A DNA stretch of 64,000 nucleotides, from positions 248,001 through 312,000 of the forward strand of contig NZ_NEVJ01000003.1 of the NCBI RefSeq assembly GCF_002261425.1. The letters run 5' to 3'. Positions 48,351-58,520 of this stretch are shown here, piece by piece; the first letter of the stretch is position 1; each line of letters starts with the position of its first letter. A program made the translations under genes and the position numbers. The notes below the pieces were generated by a model, which was not told where the DNA came from, searched no databases, and saw only the letters and a program-made list of their open reading frames with translations. This stretch comes from Bordetella genomosp. 9 (GTDB taxonomy: Bacteria > Pseudomonadota > Gammaproteobacteria > Burkholderiales > Burkholderiaceae_B).

Positions 48351-48426
48351 GGTGTGTCTCCTCTTATACCCCTTGGGGGTTTGCGTATGCGCCGCATTCT
48401 TCGATGCGGCACGACGACTGCCTGTT

Positions 48427-49962
<1,536 letters not shown>

Positions 49963-49990
49963 GTGGGCCTCCCGTGGTTGCCGCCGGCCG

Positions 49991-50725
49991 TCAGCGCAGG
50001 CTGACGGCGGCGTCGCGTTCGAACTGGCCGTCGGGATCCAGCGCGCGCAGGGCGCGCAGTTCGCCGGCGGTCGGGGGCTCGGTGGGCCCGGCGCCGCTCG
50101 CGTCGAACTCGAAGCCGGTGCGCGCGCGGACCTCGTCCAGGCTGGCCTGCGGATGCCAGGACCGCAGGGCCAGGCGGCCGTCACGCTTGACGAATACCGC
50201 GATGGGCGTCACCACGCCATGGAAGCCGCCCCAGGAGGTCGTGAAGTCCAGCTTGCGCACGAAGGTGCGGGTCGAATGCTCCGTGCGCCAGGTGCAGGCG
50301 CGGCGCGCGGTCGGCAGCATGACGGCGCCGCCGCCGCCGCCCGGCAGCCGTACCTTGGGCCGGTGCCAGTCGCCGATGCTGGAATTGTTGGCGCAGCCTT
50401 CGCCGTCTATCTGCGCCGCGCCCAGGAAAGTCAGGTCCATGCGGCCGCGCGTGCACAGGTCGTAGAAATCCTCGTTGGCGAAGATCGACGCGGAATGCTC
50501 GGCCAGCACCGGATCCGAACTGGACAGCGGCACGTGCGATGGCCGCGGGTCCACGCCGCCGGCCACGTTGATATAGACGAAGTCCCAATCGTAGGCCTGC
50601 TTGGCCAGCAGGCAGGCCAGCATGGGGAACGTGGAGTTCACGCCGCTGAAGGTGATCTCGTCCGGCCGGATGAAGCGCGCCAGGTTGATCACGATGTAGG
50701 AGAAGGGCGACCAGGATTCATGCAT
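49991..50725 (-). CDS. CoA-transferase family subunit B (IpdB-like)
   Basis: This 244-residue beta subunit of the glutaconate CoA-transferase fold aligns through NVAGGVDPRPSHVPLSSSD. There the transferase has its catalytic Glu (family form VESGLMDCSP), and here that position is Val. Loss of this Glu is the feature of IpdB, whose complex with IpdA hydrolyses a carbon ring of a steroid-derived CoA ester and does not transfer CoA. The start overlaps the subunit A gene by 8 bp. Confidence 0.82.
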   Translation of the reverse strand: MHESWSPFSYIVINLARFIRPDEITFSGVNSTFPMLACLLAKQAYDWDFVYINVAGGVDPRPSHVPLSSSDPVLAEHSASIFANEDFYDLCTRGRMDLTFLGAAQIDGEGCANNSSIGDWHRPKVRLPGGGGGAVMLPTARRACTWRTEHSTRTFVRKLDFTTSWGGFHGVVTPIAVFVKRDGRLALRSWHPQASLDEVRARTGFEFDASGAGPTEPPTAGELRALRALDPDGQFERDAAVSLR

Positions 50726-51551
50726 GGGCGGTCTCCCGGATTTCGGGCGCTTCGGCCATGTGGGCATCCAGCGGCCGCGCGGCGTCCATGTAGCGTTCCA
50801 CCGCCGGGTAATCGATGGCGTAGTCCGGCCAGCATGATCCCGGCCACGCGCCGTGCGGCACCACCGCCAGCGCCTGCACCATGAAATACGGCACCACGGT
50901 CGCTTCCGGCTCGCGCTCGAACACCGCGCTGTCCACCATGCGTTCGGCCACCACCAGCACGCTGCCGGCCGCGCGGCTCATGATGCGGTCCCAGTGATAG
51001 GTGCCGCGCACGCGCACATTGCCCTTGGCGTCGACCTCGCTGGCATGGATGACGGCGAAGTCCGGCCGGATCGCCGGAATCACCCAGGTCTTGCCGCCGC
51101 TGCCGTAGGGATCGTCCAGGCAGGCCCAGCGATTCAGCGCGGGCAGTTCGCTGCCGTGCAGTCCGCCGCAGGGCATGAACGGCACGCCATAGGCGGCCGC
51201 CCGCAGGCCCGCCGTCAGGCTGGCGCAGGCGTGCTCTTCCAGTTCCACCTTGCCCTGTTCGATGGCCTTGCGGTAGCCCGGCGCCAGGCCGAAGTTGCCT
51301 TCCATGGCGACGATGCCGGCGCGCACGCGCCGCAGCGTGCCGGCGCGGCACAGGATATCGACGTCGTAGCCGGGCGACTGCTTGATCAGTTCCAGGTCGC
51401 GGCGGCCCTGGCGGATCAGCTCGCGCACCAGCGCGAATGGGCCGCGGTGCAGGAAGCTGCCGCCCAACGCGACGGAAGCGCCGTCGGGAATCAGGCTGGC
51501 CAGTTCGGCCAGCGTGCGTTGCTTGTTCGGTTGATTGAAGCCGGATCCCAT
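50718..51551 (-). CDS. CoA-transferase family subunit A (IpdA-like)
   Basis: This 277-residue alpha subunit is the partner of the preceding protein. It shows VALGGSFLHRGPFALVREL, the KVELEEHACASLTAGLRAAAYGVPFMP segment (Glu105/Glu106, the region of the catalytic Glu in IpdA as I recall), and the late conserved HWDRIMSRAAGSVLVVAERMV. The pair is better named an IpdAB-like hydrolase than a CoA-transferase, but substrate evidence is absent. The 64-bp gap upstream suggests that it may still share the transcript with the crotonase gene. Confidence 0.82.
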   Translation of the reverse strand: MGSGFNQPNKQRTLAELASLIPDGASVALGGSFLHRGPFALVRELIRQGRRDLELIKQSPGYDVDILCRAGTLRRVRAGIVAMEGNFGLAPGYRKAIEQGKVELEEHACASLTAGLRAAAYGVPFMPCGGLHGSELPALNRWACLDDPYGSGGKTWVIPAIRPDFAVIHASEVDAKGNVRVRGTYHWDRIMSRAAGSVLVVAERMVDSAVFEREPEATVVPYFMVQALAVVPHGAWPGSCWPDYAIDYPAVERYMDAARPLDAHMAEAPEIRETAHA

Positions 51552-51615
51552 GATGCCGTGTCTCCCTGGATCTGCGTCCGTGAAAGGGTGCTTGCCGTGG
51601 TGGTGGCGTGTTGTT

Positions 51616-52371
51616 CTAAGGCGCGCGCGCGGCGTGCAGGTAAGCCGAGATGCGCTGCTTCAACCCGGGCGTGGCGGCCGACCGCACCAGCCGCGCCAGG
51701 TCCTCGTCGTCCGAGCGGTCGGCCAATGCGTCGTAGAGCGCGCCCCGGCTGGCGTCCGGCAGTTCGGCCGCGCGCGCGGCGGCGGCCTCGCACAGCGCCG
51801 GCCATTCGTCACGCGCGGCAATCGCGGTGACGAATCCGATGTCACGGGCATGCCCCGCATCGAAGGTCGCGGCGGTTTCCAGCAGCGCGCGAGCCGTCCG
51901 CGTGCCGACCAGGGACGCGAACCGCCGCGTGCCCAGCACCAGCCCGAACTTCAGGCCCGGCATGCGGAAGCTGGCGTCCCCAGTGGCGTAGCGCTGGCGG
52001 CACACGGCGATCAGGTCGACGCCGGCCCCGAAGTTCCGGCCATGCGCGAGCGCCACCGTCAGGCAGGGCGAGGCATGCAGCAGCTGCAGCAAGGTCTCGA
52101 TGCGCACGAAGCGCAGCAGCAGGTCGCCTTCCGATTGCGTTTCCACATCGGAAAAGTCGAAGCCCGCGCTGAAGTTGCGGCCTTCGCCTTCCAGCACGAT
52201 CACGCGGGTGTCCGCCCGGCGGGCTTCTTCGTGGGACTGCTCGACCGCGTCGATCAGGGCCTCCACCATGTCCGCCGACAGCGCGTTCATTTTTTCGGGG
52301 CGATTCAAGCGGATGCGTACCGTCCCGCCTTCGCGCCGGCGCTGCACCAGGGCGCTCGTTTCGCCGTTCAT
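51616..52371 (-). CDS. Crotonase-family enoyl-CoA hydratase/isomerase
   Basis: This 251-residue crotonase-fold protein shows GEGRNFSAGFDFSD and AHGRNFGAGVDLIAVCRQRYA as oxyanion-hole segments. The positions of the two classical glutamates read Asp (GAGVDL) and Gly (RMPGLKFG), so an ordinary syn-hydration mechanism is doubtful and isomerase or lyase activity is possible. It starts at 52371, overlapping the CaiB stop by 4 bp (ATGA). The frame upstream to 53055 belongs to the CaiB shadow. Confidence 0.85.
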   Translation of the reverse strand: MNGETSALVQRRREGGTVRIRLNRPEKMNALSADMVEALIDAVEQSHEEARRADTRVIVLEGEGRNFSAGFDFSDVETQSEGDLLLRFVRIETLLQLLHASPCLTVALAHGRNFGAGVDLIAVCRQRYATGDASFRMPGLKFGLVLGTRRFASLVGTRTARALLETAATFDAGHARDIGFVTAIAARDEWPALCEAAAARAAELPDASRGALYDALADRSDDEDLARLVRSAATPGLKQRISAYLHAARAP

Positions 52372-53549
52372 TTCGCCCCCTCGGCGGCCAGCTGCCGCGC
52401 GCGCAGGGGCCCCAGGATTTCCTCGTTGTGCTCGCCCAGGCCCGGCGGGCGCTGGCGGATGGCGCCGCCCTGGCCATCGAAGCGCACCGGCATGCCGAAG
52501 GTGCGCGTCTGCACGCCATTGGGCAATTCCACCGGCTGCACCCAGCCCATGTGCGCGACTTGCGGGTCGTCGAGCACCTGCGAGTACGAATTGATCGGCG
52601 CGCAGGGCACGCCGGCTTCGCGAAAGCGCGCCAGCCAATGGGCGGCGTCCTCGCGCGCGAAGATCGCTTCCAGCATTTCGCGCAGGACGTCCTGGTTGCG
52701 GGCGCGCAGGCTGGTGTCCGCGAAGCGCGGATCGGCGTACCAGTCCGCCTGGCCCACGACCGCGCAGACGTTCTTCCACAGCGCATTGTTGCCCGCCGCC
52801 ATGCCGAAGTATCCATCGCGGCAGCGGAAAGCCTGGTACGGCGCGTTGCGCGGATGCGCGGACCCCAGCTTGGCCGGGTCGCGCCCGCTGCCGAAGAATT
52901 CCGACGTCTGCAAGGCGGCGATGCCCAGCGTCGCGCCGAGCATGGAGACATCGATATGCGCGCCCTGGCCGGTGACCTGCACCTGGCGCAGCGCGCTGGC
53001 GATGCTGAAGGCCGCGTACAGCCCGGCGGAAAAATCCGCGACCGGCACACCGCACTTGACCGGCGCGCCGCCCGCTTCGCCGGTGACGCTCATGATGCCG
53101 CTCATCGCCTGGATGGTCAGGTCGAAGCCGCCTTCATGCGCGCGCGGCCCCGACTGGCCGTAGGCCGAAATCGAGCAGTACAGCAGGCGTGGATTGCGTT
53201 CGCGCAGGGCGGCATAGCCGAGCCCGAGACGCTCCATGACCCCCGGGCGGTTGTTCTCCAGCAGCACGTCGGCGCCGGCGATCAGGTCGCGCGCCGTTTC
53301 GATGTCGCGGGCGTCCTTCAGGTTCAGCGTCACCGAACGCTTGTTGCGGTTCAGCGAAGCGAAGTTCTCGCTGTAGCCCTGGGTGATCGGCGGCCAGCTG
53401 CGCAGCGTATCGCCGCCTTCGGGATGTTCGATCTTGATCAGATCGGCGCCCATGTCGGCCAGCAGCATGCCGCAGAACGGACCCGCGGCGACGTTGCAGA
53501 TCTCGATGACGGTGATCCCGGACAGCGGCGCAACCATCGAATCAGGCAT
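52368..53549 (-). CDS. CaiB/BaiF family III CoA-transferase
   Basis: This 393-residue family III transferase moves CoA between acids. The catalytic Asp is Asp143 in EGGFDLTIQAMSG. Other conserved parts are CNVAAGPFCGMLLADMGADLIKIEHPEGGD, LNRNKRSVTLNLKD and ENNRPGVMERLGLGY. It is the first gene of the minus-strand operon; a palindrome sits 10 bp before its start. With the ligase it gives two possible routes to activate the substrate acid. Confidence 0.92.
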   Translation of the reverse strand: MPDSMVAPLSGITVIEICNVAAGPFCGMLLADMGADLIKIEHPEGGDTLRSWPPITQGYSENFASLNRNKRSVTLNLKDARDIETARDLIAGADVLLENNRPGVMERLGLGYAALRERNPRLLYCSISAYGQSGPRAHEGGFDLTIQAMSGIMSVTGEAGGAPVKCGVPVADFSAGLYAAFSIASALRQVQVTGQGAHIDVSMLGATLGIAALQTSEFFGSGRDPAKLGSAHPRNAPYQAFRCRDGYFGMAAGNNALWKNVCAVVGQADWYADPRFADTSLRARNQDVLREMLEAIFAREDAAHWLARFREAGVPCAPINSYSQVLDDPQVAHMGWVQPVELPNGVQTRTFGMPVRFDGQGGAIRQRPPGLGEHNEEILGPLRARQLAAEGAK

Positions 53550-53558
53550 ATGCTTATT

Positions 53559-53573
53559 TCCTAATATTTAGGA
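53559..53573. promoter_or_regulatory. Palindrome upstream of CaiB gene
   Basis: TCCTAA-TAT-TTAGGA lies 10 bp upstream of the CaiB start in the divergent gap with the M20 peptidase gene. A second small palindrome, GGAATTTCC, is at 53591-53599. It is a possible operator for an unlinked regulator, since no regulator gene adjoins it. Confidence 0.4.
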
Positions 53574-53735
53574 TTGAACAAACGATATTTGGAATTTCCG
53601 TCAGCGTAGCACTAGCGCCGGCCATGCGTCCACTGTCGCCGGGCCGGCCCACGCGCGCGCGGGCGGCGGCGGTTTTCCCGGATGGTGGCCTCGGTCTATC
53701 ATCGTCGGACCATCACAAGGGAAGGGAGAGTCGAC

Positions 53736-55037
53736 ATGCAGTTCAAATCGCCGAAGTTCCGCCGTGCCGCCGCGGGTGGGGTGCTCATCCTCGCCGCACT
53801 GGGCGCCGGCGCGGCCGGGGCCGAGCCCGTCGCCGACATCATGGACGCGGCCAAGGCGCAGCAGCAGCCCATGCTGGACACGCTGCGCGACCTGGTCGGC
53901 ATCGAGTCCGGCAGCCGCGACGTCGAAGGCGTCGAACGGATCGCGGCGCTGGTGGCCGACAAGCTCAAGGCCATGGGCGGTTCGGTGCAGATCATCAAGC
54001 CGACCGACGTTTTCCGCATGGGCGATACGCCAGAGAGCATCGGCCCGATGGTGCATGCCGAGTTCAAGGGCAAGGGCAGCAAGAAGATCATGCTGATCGC
54101 CCATATGGATACGGTCTATCGCAACGGCATGCTGAAGGACCAGCCTTTCCGCGTCGACGGCGATCGCGCCTACGGCCTGGGCATCGCCGACGACAAGCAG
54201 GGCGTGGCGCTGGTGATCCATACCGTCGCGCTGCTGCAGAAGCTGAACTTCGACGACTTCGGCACCCTGACGGTGCTGTTCAACGGCGATGAGGAAATCA
54301 GCTCGCCCGGCGCGCGCAGCACGATCACGCGGCTGGGTGCCGAGCAGGATGCGGTGTTCTCGTTCGAAGGCGGCGGCACGCACGGCGACCTGCGGCTGGC
54401 CACCAGCGGCATCGGCGCCGCCTACCTGACGGTGGAAGGGCGCACCTCGCATGCGGGTTCGCGTCCGGAAGGCGGGGTGAACGCCCTGTACGAACTGTCG
54501 CACCAGATCCTGCAGCTGGACGACCTGTCCAAGCCGGACGAAGGCCTGAAACTGAACTGGACGGTGGCGCAGGCCGGCACCAACCGCAATGTGATTCCCG
54601 GCAGCGCCAGCGCGCAGGCCGATGCGCGCGCGCTGCGCGTGGCCGACTTCGATGCGCTGCAGCAGGCCTTGCAGGAGCGCATCAAGAACAAGCTGCTGCC
54701 GGAATCCAAGGTCAGCATGAAGTTCGAAGTGCGCCGTCCGCCGCTGGAAGCCACCCCGGCATCGCGCGCGCTGGCCAACTACGGCAAGGACATCTACCAG
54801 CGTGAACTGGACATGTCGATCAAGGTGGTGGACCGCGCGGCCGGCGGCGGCACCGATGCGGCGTTCGCCGCGCTGAAGGCGCGCGGGCCCGTCATCGAAG
54901 GCTTCGGCGTCAACGGCTTCGGCGCGCACTCCAACGCCGCCGAGTACATCGAAGTGAAAACCATCGTGCCGCGCATGTACCTGGCGACGCGGATGATCAT
55001 GGACATCAGCAACGGCAAGGCGCCGATGGGGCAGTAG
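53736..55037 (+). CDS. Secreted M20 glutamate carboxypeptidase (CPG2-like)
   Basis: This 433-residue zinc exopeptidase of the M20 family resembles Pseudomonas carboxypeptidase G2, which removes C-terminal glutamate from folates. A signal peptide ends G-A-E-P (about residue 32). Metal and catalytic residues are in LIAHMDTVYRNG, GIADDKQG, NGDEEISS (bridging Glu pair), FEGG and GFGAHSNAAEYIE. The dimerisation insertion is present. The Met at 53736 follows a GGGAGAG site; the frame from 53682 is unsupported. It stands alone and is divergent from the CaiB operon. Confidence 0.9.
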   Translation: MQFKSPKFRRAAAGGVLILAALGAGAAGAEPVADIMDAAKAQQQPMLDTLRDLVGIESGSRDVEGVERIAALVADKLKAMGGSVQIIKPTDVFRMGDTPESIGPMVHAEFKGKGSKKIMLIAHMDTVYRNGMLKDQPFRVDGDRAYGLGIADDKQGVALVIHTVALLQKLNFDDFGTLTVLFNGDEEISSPGARSTITRLGAEQDAVFSFEGGGTHGDLRLATSGIGAAYLTVEGRTSHAGSRPEGGVNALYELSHQILQLDDLSKPDEGLKLNWTVAQAGTNRNVIPGSASAQADARALRVADFDALQQALQERIKNKLLPESKVSMKFEVRRPPLEATPASRALANYGKDIYQRELDMSIKVVDRAAGGGTDAAFAALKARGPVIEGFGVNGFGAHSNAAEYIEVKTIVPRMYLATRMIMDISNGKAPMGQ

Positions 55038-55127
55038 AGAGCAGGGCGGCCGTCCCGGCGCCGTGCGCGCGGCCGCGGGTTCCCCGCGTCCTCAGCCGCG
55101 AAGCACGGCGGAGGCGATGGTGTAATA

Positions 55128-55141
55128 TTCAGTACACTAAC
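55128..55141. promoter_or_regulatory. MarR operator A (picR promoter)
   Basis: TTCAGTACACTAAC, read in reverse as GTTAGTGTACTGAA, matches the GTCAGTRTRCTGAC operator seen upstream of the other cluster genes. It lies 27 bp before the MarR start, next to TAATAT (55123-55128), a candidate -10, and implies autorepression. Confidence 0.7.
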
Positions 55142-55168
55142 AACTTTGCGGCCACTCGCAGTCCTCTC

Positions 55169-55726
55169 ATGGCAGACGCGGATATTCGACCCAAGGCAAC
55201 AGCCCGGCGGCGGGGGCGGCCAAGCGCCTCGCCGGCGCTGGACGGGCCTGACGATACGGTATTCGCGCCTGCCAAGCAGGTGCTCTTCGCAAGGCCGGGC
55301 TATCTGGTCCGGCGGCTGAACCAGATCCACTACGCCATGTTCTTCGAGGAGTGCAGGACGCAGAACATCACGCCGGTGCAGTACGGCGTGCTGACCGCGC
55401 TCTCGCTCAGCCCGTGGATGGACCAGACCGCCCTCGGCATGGAACTGGGGCTGGACCGCACCACCACCGCGGACGTCATCAAGCGCCTGCAGGAGCGCGG
55501 CCTGGCGCAGCGGCGCGTCAATCCCAACGACAAGCGTTCGCGCCAGGCGATGATCACCGAGGAAGGCCTGCGCATCATGGGCCTGCTGCAGGCCGGCATG
55601 GCGCGGGCACAGCAGCGCCTGCTGGAACCGCTGTCGCCGCGCAACCAGCAGCTCTTCATGAAACTGCTGTCCACCCTGGTCGAAGCCAATAACCAGTACG
55701 GGCGCGCCCAGCTGCGCGCCTTCTGA
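55169..55726 (+). CDS. picR: MarR-family repressor of the pyridine catabolic cluster
   Basis: This 185-residue MarR winged-helix regulator has VQYGVLTALSLSPWMDQTALGMELGLDRTTTADVIKRLQERGL (recognition region) and the wing RRVNPNDKRSRQAMITEEG. A basic N-terminal leader (TARRRGRPS) precedes the domain. Both nic (NicR) and pic (PicR) clusters are controlled by MarR repressors. Here the gene stands at the left end of the cluster, and a single operator type recurs at all its promoters. The symbol is assigned by cluster content. Confidence 0.85.
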   Translation: MADADIRPKATARRRGRPSASPALDGPDDTVFAPAKQVLFARPGYLVRRLNQIHYAMFFEECRTQNITPVQYGVLTALSLSPWMDQTALGMELGLDRTTTADVIKRLQERGLAQRRVNPNDKRSRQAMITEEGLRIMGLLQAGMARAQQRLLEPLSPRNQQLFMKLLSTLVEANNQYGRAQLRAF

Positions 55727-55776
55727 CGCACCCCATTTCCAGGCCTGCGCCAGCGTATCCAGGATTTCCCTAATTT

Positions 55777-55810
55777 GTCAGTACGCTGACTATAAAGTCA
55801 GTATACTGAC
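55777..55810. promoter_or_regulatory. MarR operators B and C (picC promoter)
   Basis: GTCAGTACGCTGAC (55777-55790) and the perfect palindrome GTCAGTATACTGAC (55797-55810) are 20 bp apart, about two turns. TATAAA (55791-55796) lies exactly between them as a candidate -10. They precede the decarboxylase gene by 25 bp. Confidence 0.85.
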
Positions 55811-55834
55811 CAGATTGATCGTCAGGGGACATGC

Positions 55835-56797
55835 ATGGCCAGGGTGCGCAAGATCGCCTTCGAAGAGCACTACACCGCGGTGGGCTTCAAGGACTACACG
55901 AAAAGCTTTTCCCAGCACATCGATCCGGCGGTGTTCGCCGACATCGGCGCCAGGCTGGAAGACTTCGACGGCGTGCGCCTGCGCGAGATGGACGAGGCCG
56001 GCATCGACTACGTCATCCTGTCGCAGACCGGTCCCGGCGTGCAGGCGGAGCCTGATGCCGCGCTGGCCTTGAGCCGGGCACGGCAGAACAACGATTTCCT
56101 GGCCGAGCAGGTCGCGCGGCATCCGGACCGCTACGGCGGCTTCGCGGTGCTGCCCATGCATGACCCCGCGACGGCGGCGCGCGAGCTGGAACGCTGTGTG
56201 GGCCAGTACGGTTTCAAGGGCTCGCTGGTCAACGGACACACCAACGGGCGTTACTACGACGACCCTGCCTATGACGCATTCTGGGAATGCATGCAGGCGC
56301 TGGACGTGCCGCTCTACCTGCATCCCGTCGATCCCTACGTGACGCCGCAGGCCTACCAGGGCCATCCCGAGCTGGTCGGCGCGACCTGGGGCTGGGGAGT
56401 GGAAACGGCCACGCATGCGCTGCGGCTGCTGTTCGGCGGCGTGTTCGACCGCTTTCCCCGCCTGAAACTGATCCTGGGCCATATGGGCGAAGGGCTGCCG
56501 TTCCAGCGCTGGCGCTTCGACAGCCGCTTTTCGGTGTACTCGCATGGCATCACGCTGCAGCGGGCGCCGTCGGAATACATCGGCAGCAATATCGTCATCA
56601 CCACGTCCGGGGTGTGCTCGCCGCCCGCCCTGACGGCAGCGATCGCCGAAATGGGCGAAGACGCCGTCATGTTTTCGGTGGACTATCCCTACGAATCGAC
56701 ACGCATCGCCGCGCGGTTCATCGAAGAAGCGCCGATGGACGAAGCCGTGCGCGAAAAAATCTGCAGCGGCAACGCCCGCCGGCTGTTCAAGCTCTGA
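55835..56797 (+). CDS. picC: Amidohydrolase-2 decarboxylase (3,6-dihydroxypicolinate decarboxylase)
   Basis: This 320-residue TIM-barrel metalloenzyme of the ACMSD/gamma-resorcylate decarboxylase family shows the metal and catalytic residues Glu10 and His12 (FEEHY), His163 (YLHP), His216 (LGHMGE) and Asp283 (FSVDYPYE). In picolinate catabolism such an enzyme removes the carboxyl of 3,6-dihydroxypicolinate to give 2,5-dihydroxypyridine. That role fits here because every downstream enzyme uses 2,5-dihydroxypyridine or its products. A nicotinate pathway would not need this step, and its presence is the main reason for preferring picolinate. Confidence 0.83.
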   Translation: MARVRKIAFEEHYTAVGFKDYTKSFSQHIDPAVFADIGARLEDFDGVRLREMDEAGIDYVILSQTGPGVQAEPDAALALSRARQNNDFLAEQVARHPDRYGGFAVLPMHDPATAARELERCVGQYGFKGSLVNGHTNGRYYDDPAYDAFWECMQALDVPLYLHPVDPYVTPQAYQGHPELVGATWGWGVETATHALRLLFGGVFDRFPRLKLILGHMGEGLPFQRWRFDSRFSVYSHGITLQRAPSEYIGSNIVITTSGVCSPPALTAAIAEMGEDAVMFSVDYPYESTRIAARFIEEAPMDEAVREKICSGNARRLFKL

Positions 56798-56811
56798 TAC
56801 AGGAGACCGCC

Positions 56812-57564
56812 ATGCAGCGCACCTATCGCATCGGCCAGATCGTTCCCAGCTCCAATACCACGATGGAAACCGAGATTCCCGCCATGCTGCTGGCGCGCCA
56901 GCAGATACGGCCGGAACGCTTCACCTTCCATTCGAGCCGCATGCGCATGAAAAAGGTGGTGAAGGAAGAGCTGGCGGCCATGGATGCCGAATCCGACCGC
57001 TGCGCCGTCGAACTGAGCGACGCCCGCGTGGACGTGCTGGGCTATGCCTGCCTGGTCGCCATCATGGCGATGGGGCCAGGCTATCACCGCCAGTCGGAGC
57101 AGCGCCTGAAGGCGCACACCGCGGCCAATGGCGCGGACGCACCGGTCATCACCAGCGCCGGCGCCTTGATCGACGCGCTGGACGTGATCGGCGCGCGCCG
57201 CATCGCCGTGGTGGCGCCGTACATGAAGCCGCTGACGCAGCTGGTCATCGACTACATCGCCAACGAAGGCTATGAAGTCGTCGATCACCGCGCGCTGGAA
57301 ATCCCGGACAACCTGGAAGTCGGGCGGCACGATCCGTCGCGGCTGCCGGGCATCGTCGCCGGCATGGACCTGTCGCGCGCCGACGCGGTCGTGCTGTCGG
57401 CCTGCGTGCAGATGCCATCCCTGCCGGTCGTCGCCCAGGTGGAAGCCATGACCGGCAAGCCGGTCATCACCGCGGCCATCGCCACCACCTACGCCATGCT
57501 GAAGTCCCTGGACCTGGAACGCATCGTGCCGGGCGCCGGCGCGTTGTTGTCGGGCGCATACTGA
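56812..57564 (+). CDS. picG: Maleate cis-trans isomerase
   Basis: This 250-residue Asp/Glu racemase-superfamily enzyme turns maleate to fumarate, the last step before the TCA cycle. The diagnostic opening PSSNTTMETEIPAML and the two active cysteines, Cys80 (GYACLVA) and Cys198 (SACVQMPS), are present. It is the counterpart of NicE/MaiA of nicotinate catabolism; picG is the name used in picolinate clusters, as I recall. It starts 14 bp after picC with an AGGAGA site. Confidence 0.88.
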   Translation: MQRTYRIGQIVPSSNTTMETEIPAMLLARQQIRPERFTFHSSRMRMKKVVKEELAAMDAESDRCAVELSDARVDVLGYACLVAIMAMGPGYHRQSEQRLKAHTAANGADAPVITSAGALIDALDVIGARRIAVVAPYMKPLTQLVIDYIANEGYEVVDHRALEIPDNLEVGRHDPSRLPGIVAGMDLSRADAVVLSACVQMPSLPVVAQVEAMTGKPVITAAIATTYAMLKSLDLERIVPGAGALLSGAY

Positions 57565-57591
57565 CTGCCGCCACTACGGGAGCCCCGCGAT

Positions 57592-58452
57592 ATGTCCAGC
57601 ACTTTTCGATATGGCGCCAACATCCACGCCAACGGCATCCGCCAGCATTACCTGCGCTACGCGCCCCGCGCGGCAGGCGCTGCCGCCGCTGCCACCGGCG
57701 CGACGCCGGCCGGCGGGCTCGATCCGGTCATCATCATCCCCGGCATCACCAGCCCGGCCATCACCTGGGGCTTCGTCGGCGAACGCTTCGGCCAGGTCTT
57801 CGACACCTATGTCCTGGACGTGCGCGGACGCGGCCTGTCGCAGGCGGGCGATGAACTGGACTATGGCCTGGATGCGCAGGCCGATGACGTGAACGCGTTC
57901 GCCCAGGCGCTGGGCCTGGCCCGCTACAGCCTGGTCGGCCATTCGATGGGCGGACGCATCGCCATCCGCGCGGCCAGCCGCGCGCCGGCCGGGCTGGCGC
58001 GCGTCGTCGCCGTCGATCCGCCGGTATCCGGTCCCGGCCGCCGCGCCTATCCGGCGCAACTGCCGTGGTACGTCGATTCGATCGCCCAGGCGCGCGCCGG
58101 CATGGGCGTGGACGAGATGCGGAAGTTCTGTCCCACCTGGACGGAAGAACAGCTGCGCCTGCGCGCCGAATGGCTGCATACTTGCGACGAGCGGGCGATA
58201 CGCCAGAGCTTCGACGAATTCCATACCCAGGACGTGCACGGCAACCTGCCGGCGGTCGCGGTGCCGCTGATGCTGGTCACCGCCGCGCGCGGCGACGTCG
58301 TCAAGGACGAGGACGTCGCGGAGATCCAGCAGTTGAAGCCCGGCACCTTGCACGCGCGCGTGCCGGATGCCGGCCACATGATTCCCTGGGACAACGAGCC
58401 GGGCTTCTACGCCGCGTTCGGCGATTTCCTGGGCGCCCGCCTGCCGGGCTAG
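57592..58452 (+). CDS. picE: N-formylmaleamate deformylase
   Basis: This 286-residue alpha/beta hydrolase converts N-formylmaleamate to maleamate and formate. The nucleophile is Ser118 in GHSMGG and the His is His262 in AGHMIPWDN. The oxyanion-region sequence IIIPGITSPAITWGFVGERFG resembles NicD of Pseudomonas. An Ala/Thr/Gly-rich insertion (about residues 26-42) looks like a local expansion. It sits between the isomerase and ring-cleavage genes. Confidence 0.87.
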   Translation: MSSTFRYGANIHANGIRQHYLRYAPRAAGAAAAATGATPAGGLDPVIIIPGITSPAITWGFVGERFGQVFDTYVLDVRGRGLSQAGDELDYGLDAQADDVNAFAQALGLARYSLVGHSMGGRIAIRAASRAPAGLARVVAVDPPVSGPGRRAYPAQLPWYVDSIAQARAGMGVDEMRKFCPTWTEEQLRLRAEWLHTCDERAIRQSFDEFHTQDVHGNLPAVAVPLMLVTAARGDVVKDEDVAEIQQLKPGTLHARVPDAGHMIPWDNEPGFYAAFGDFLGARLPG

Positions 58453-58520
58453 GCGGCGCGGCGGCGTTCTCGCGCTGCCGGGTGCCGTTCAGTAAAGTGG
58501 CAGTGGATCGAGGAACGAAA

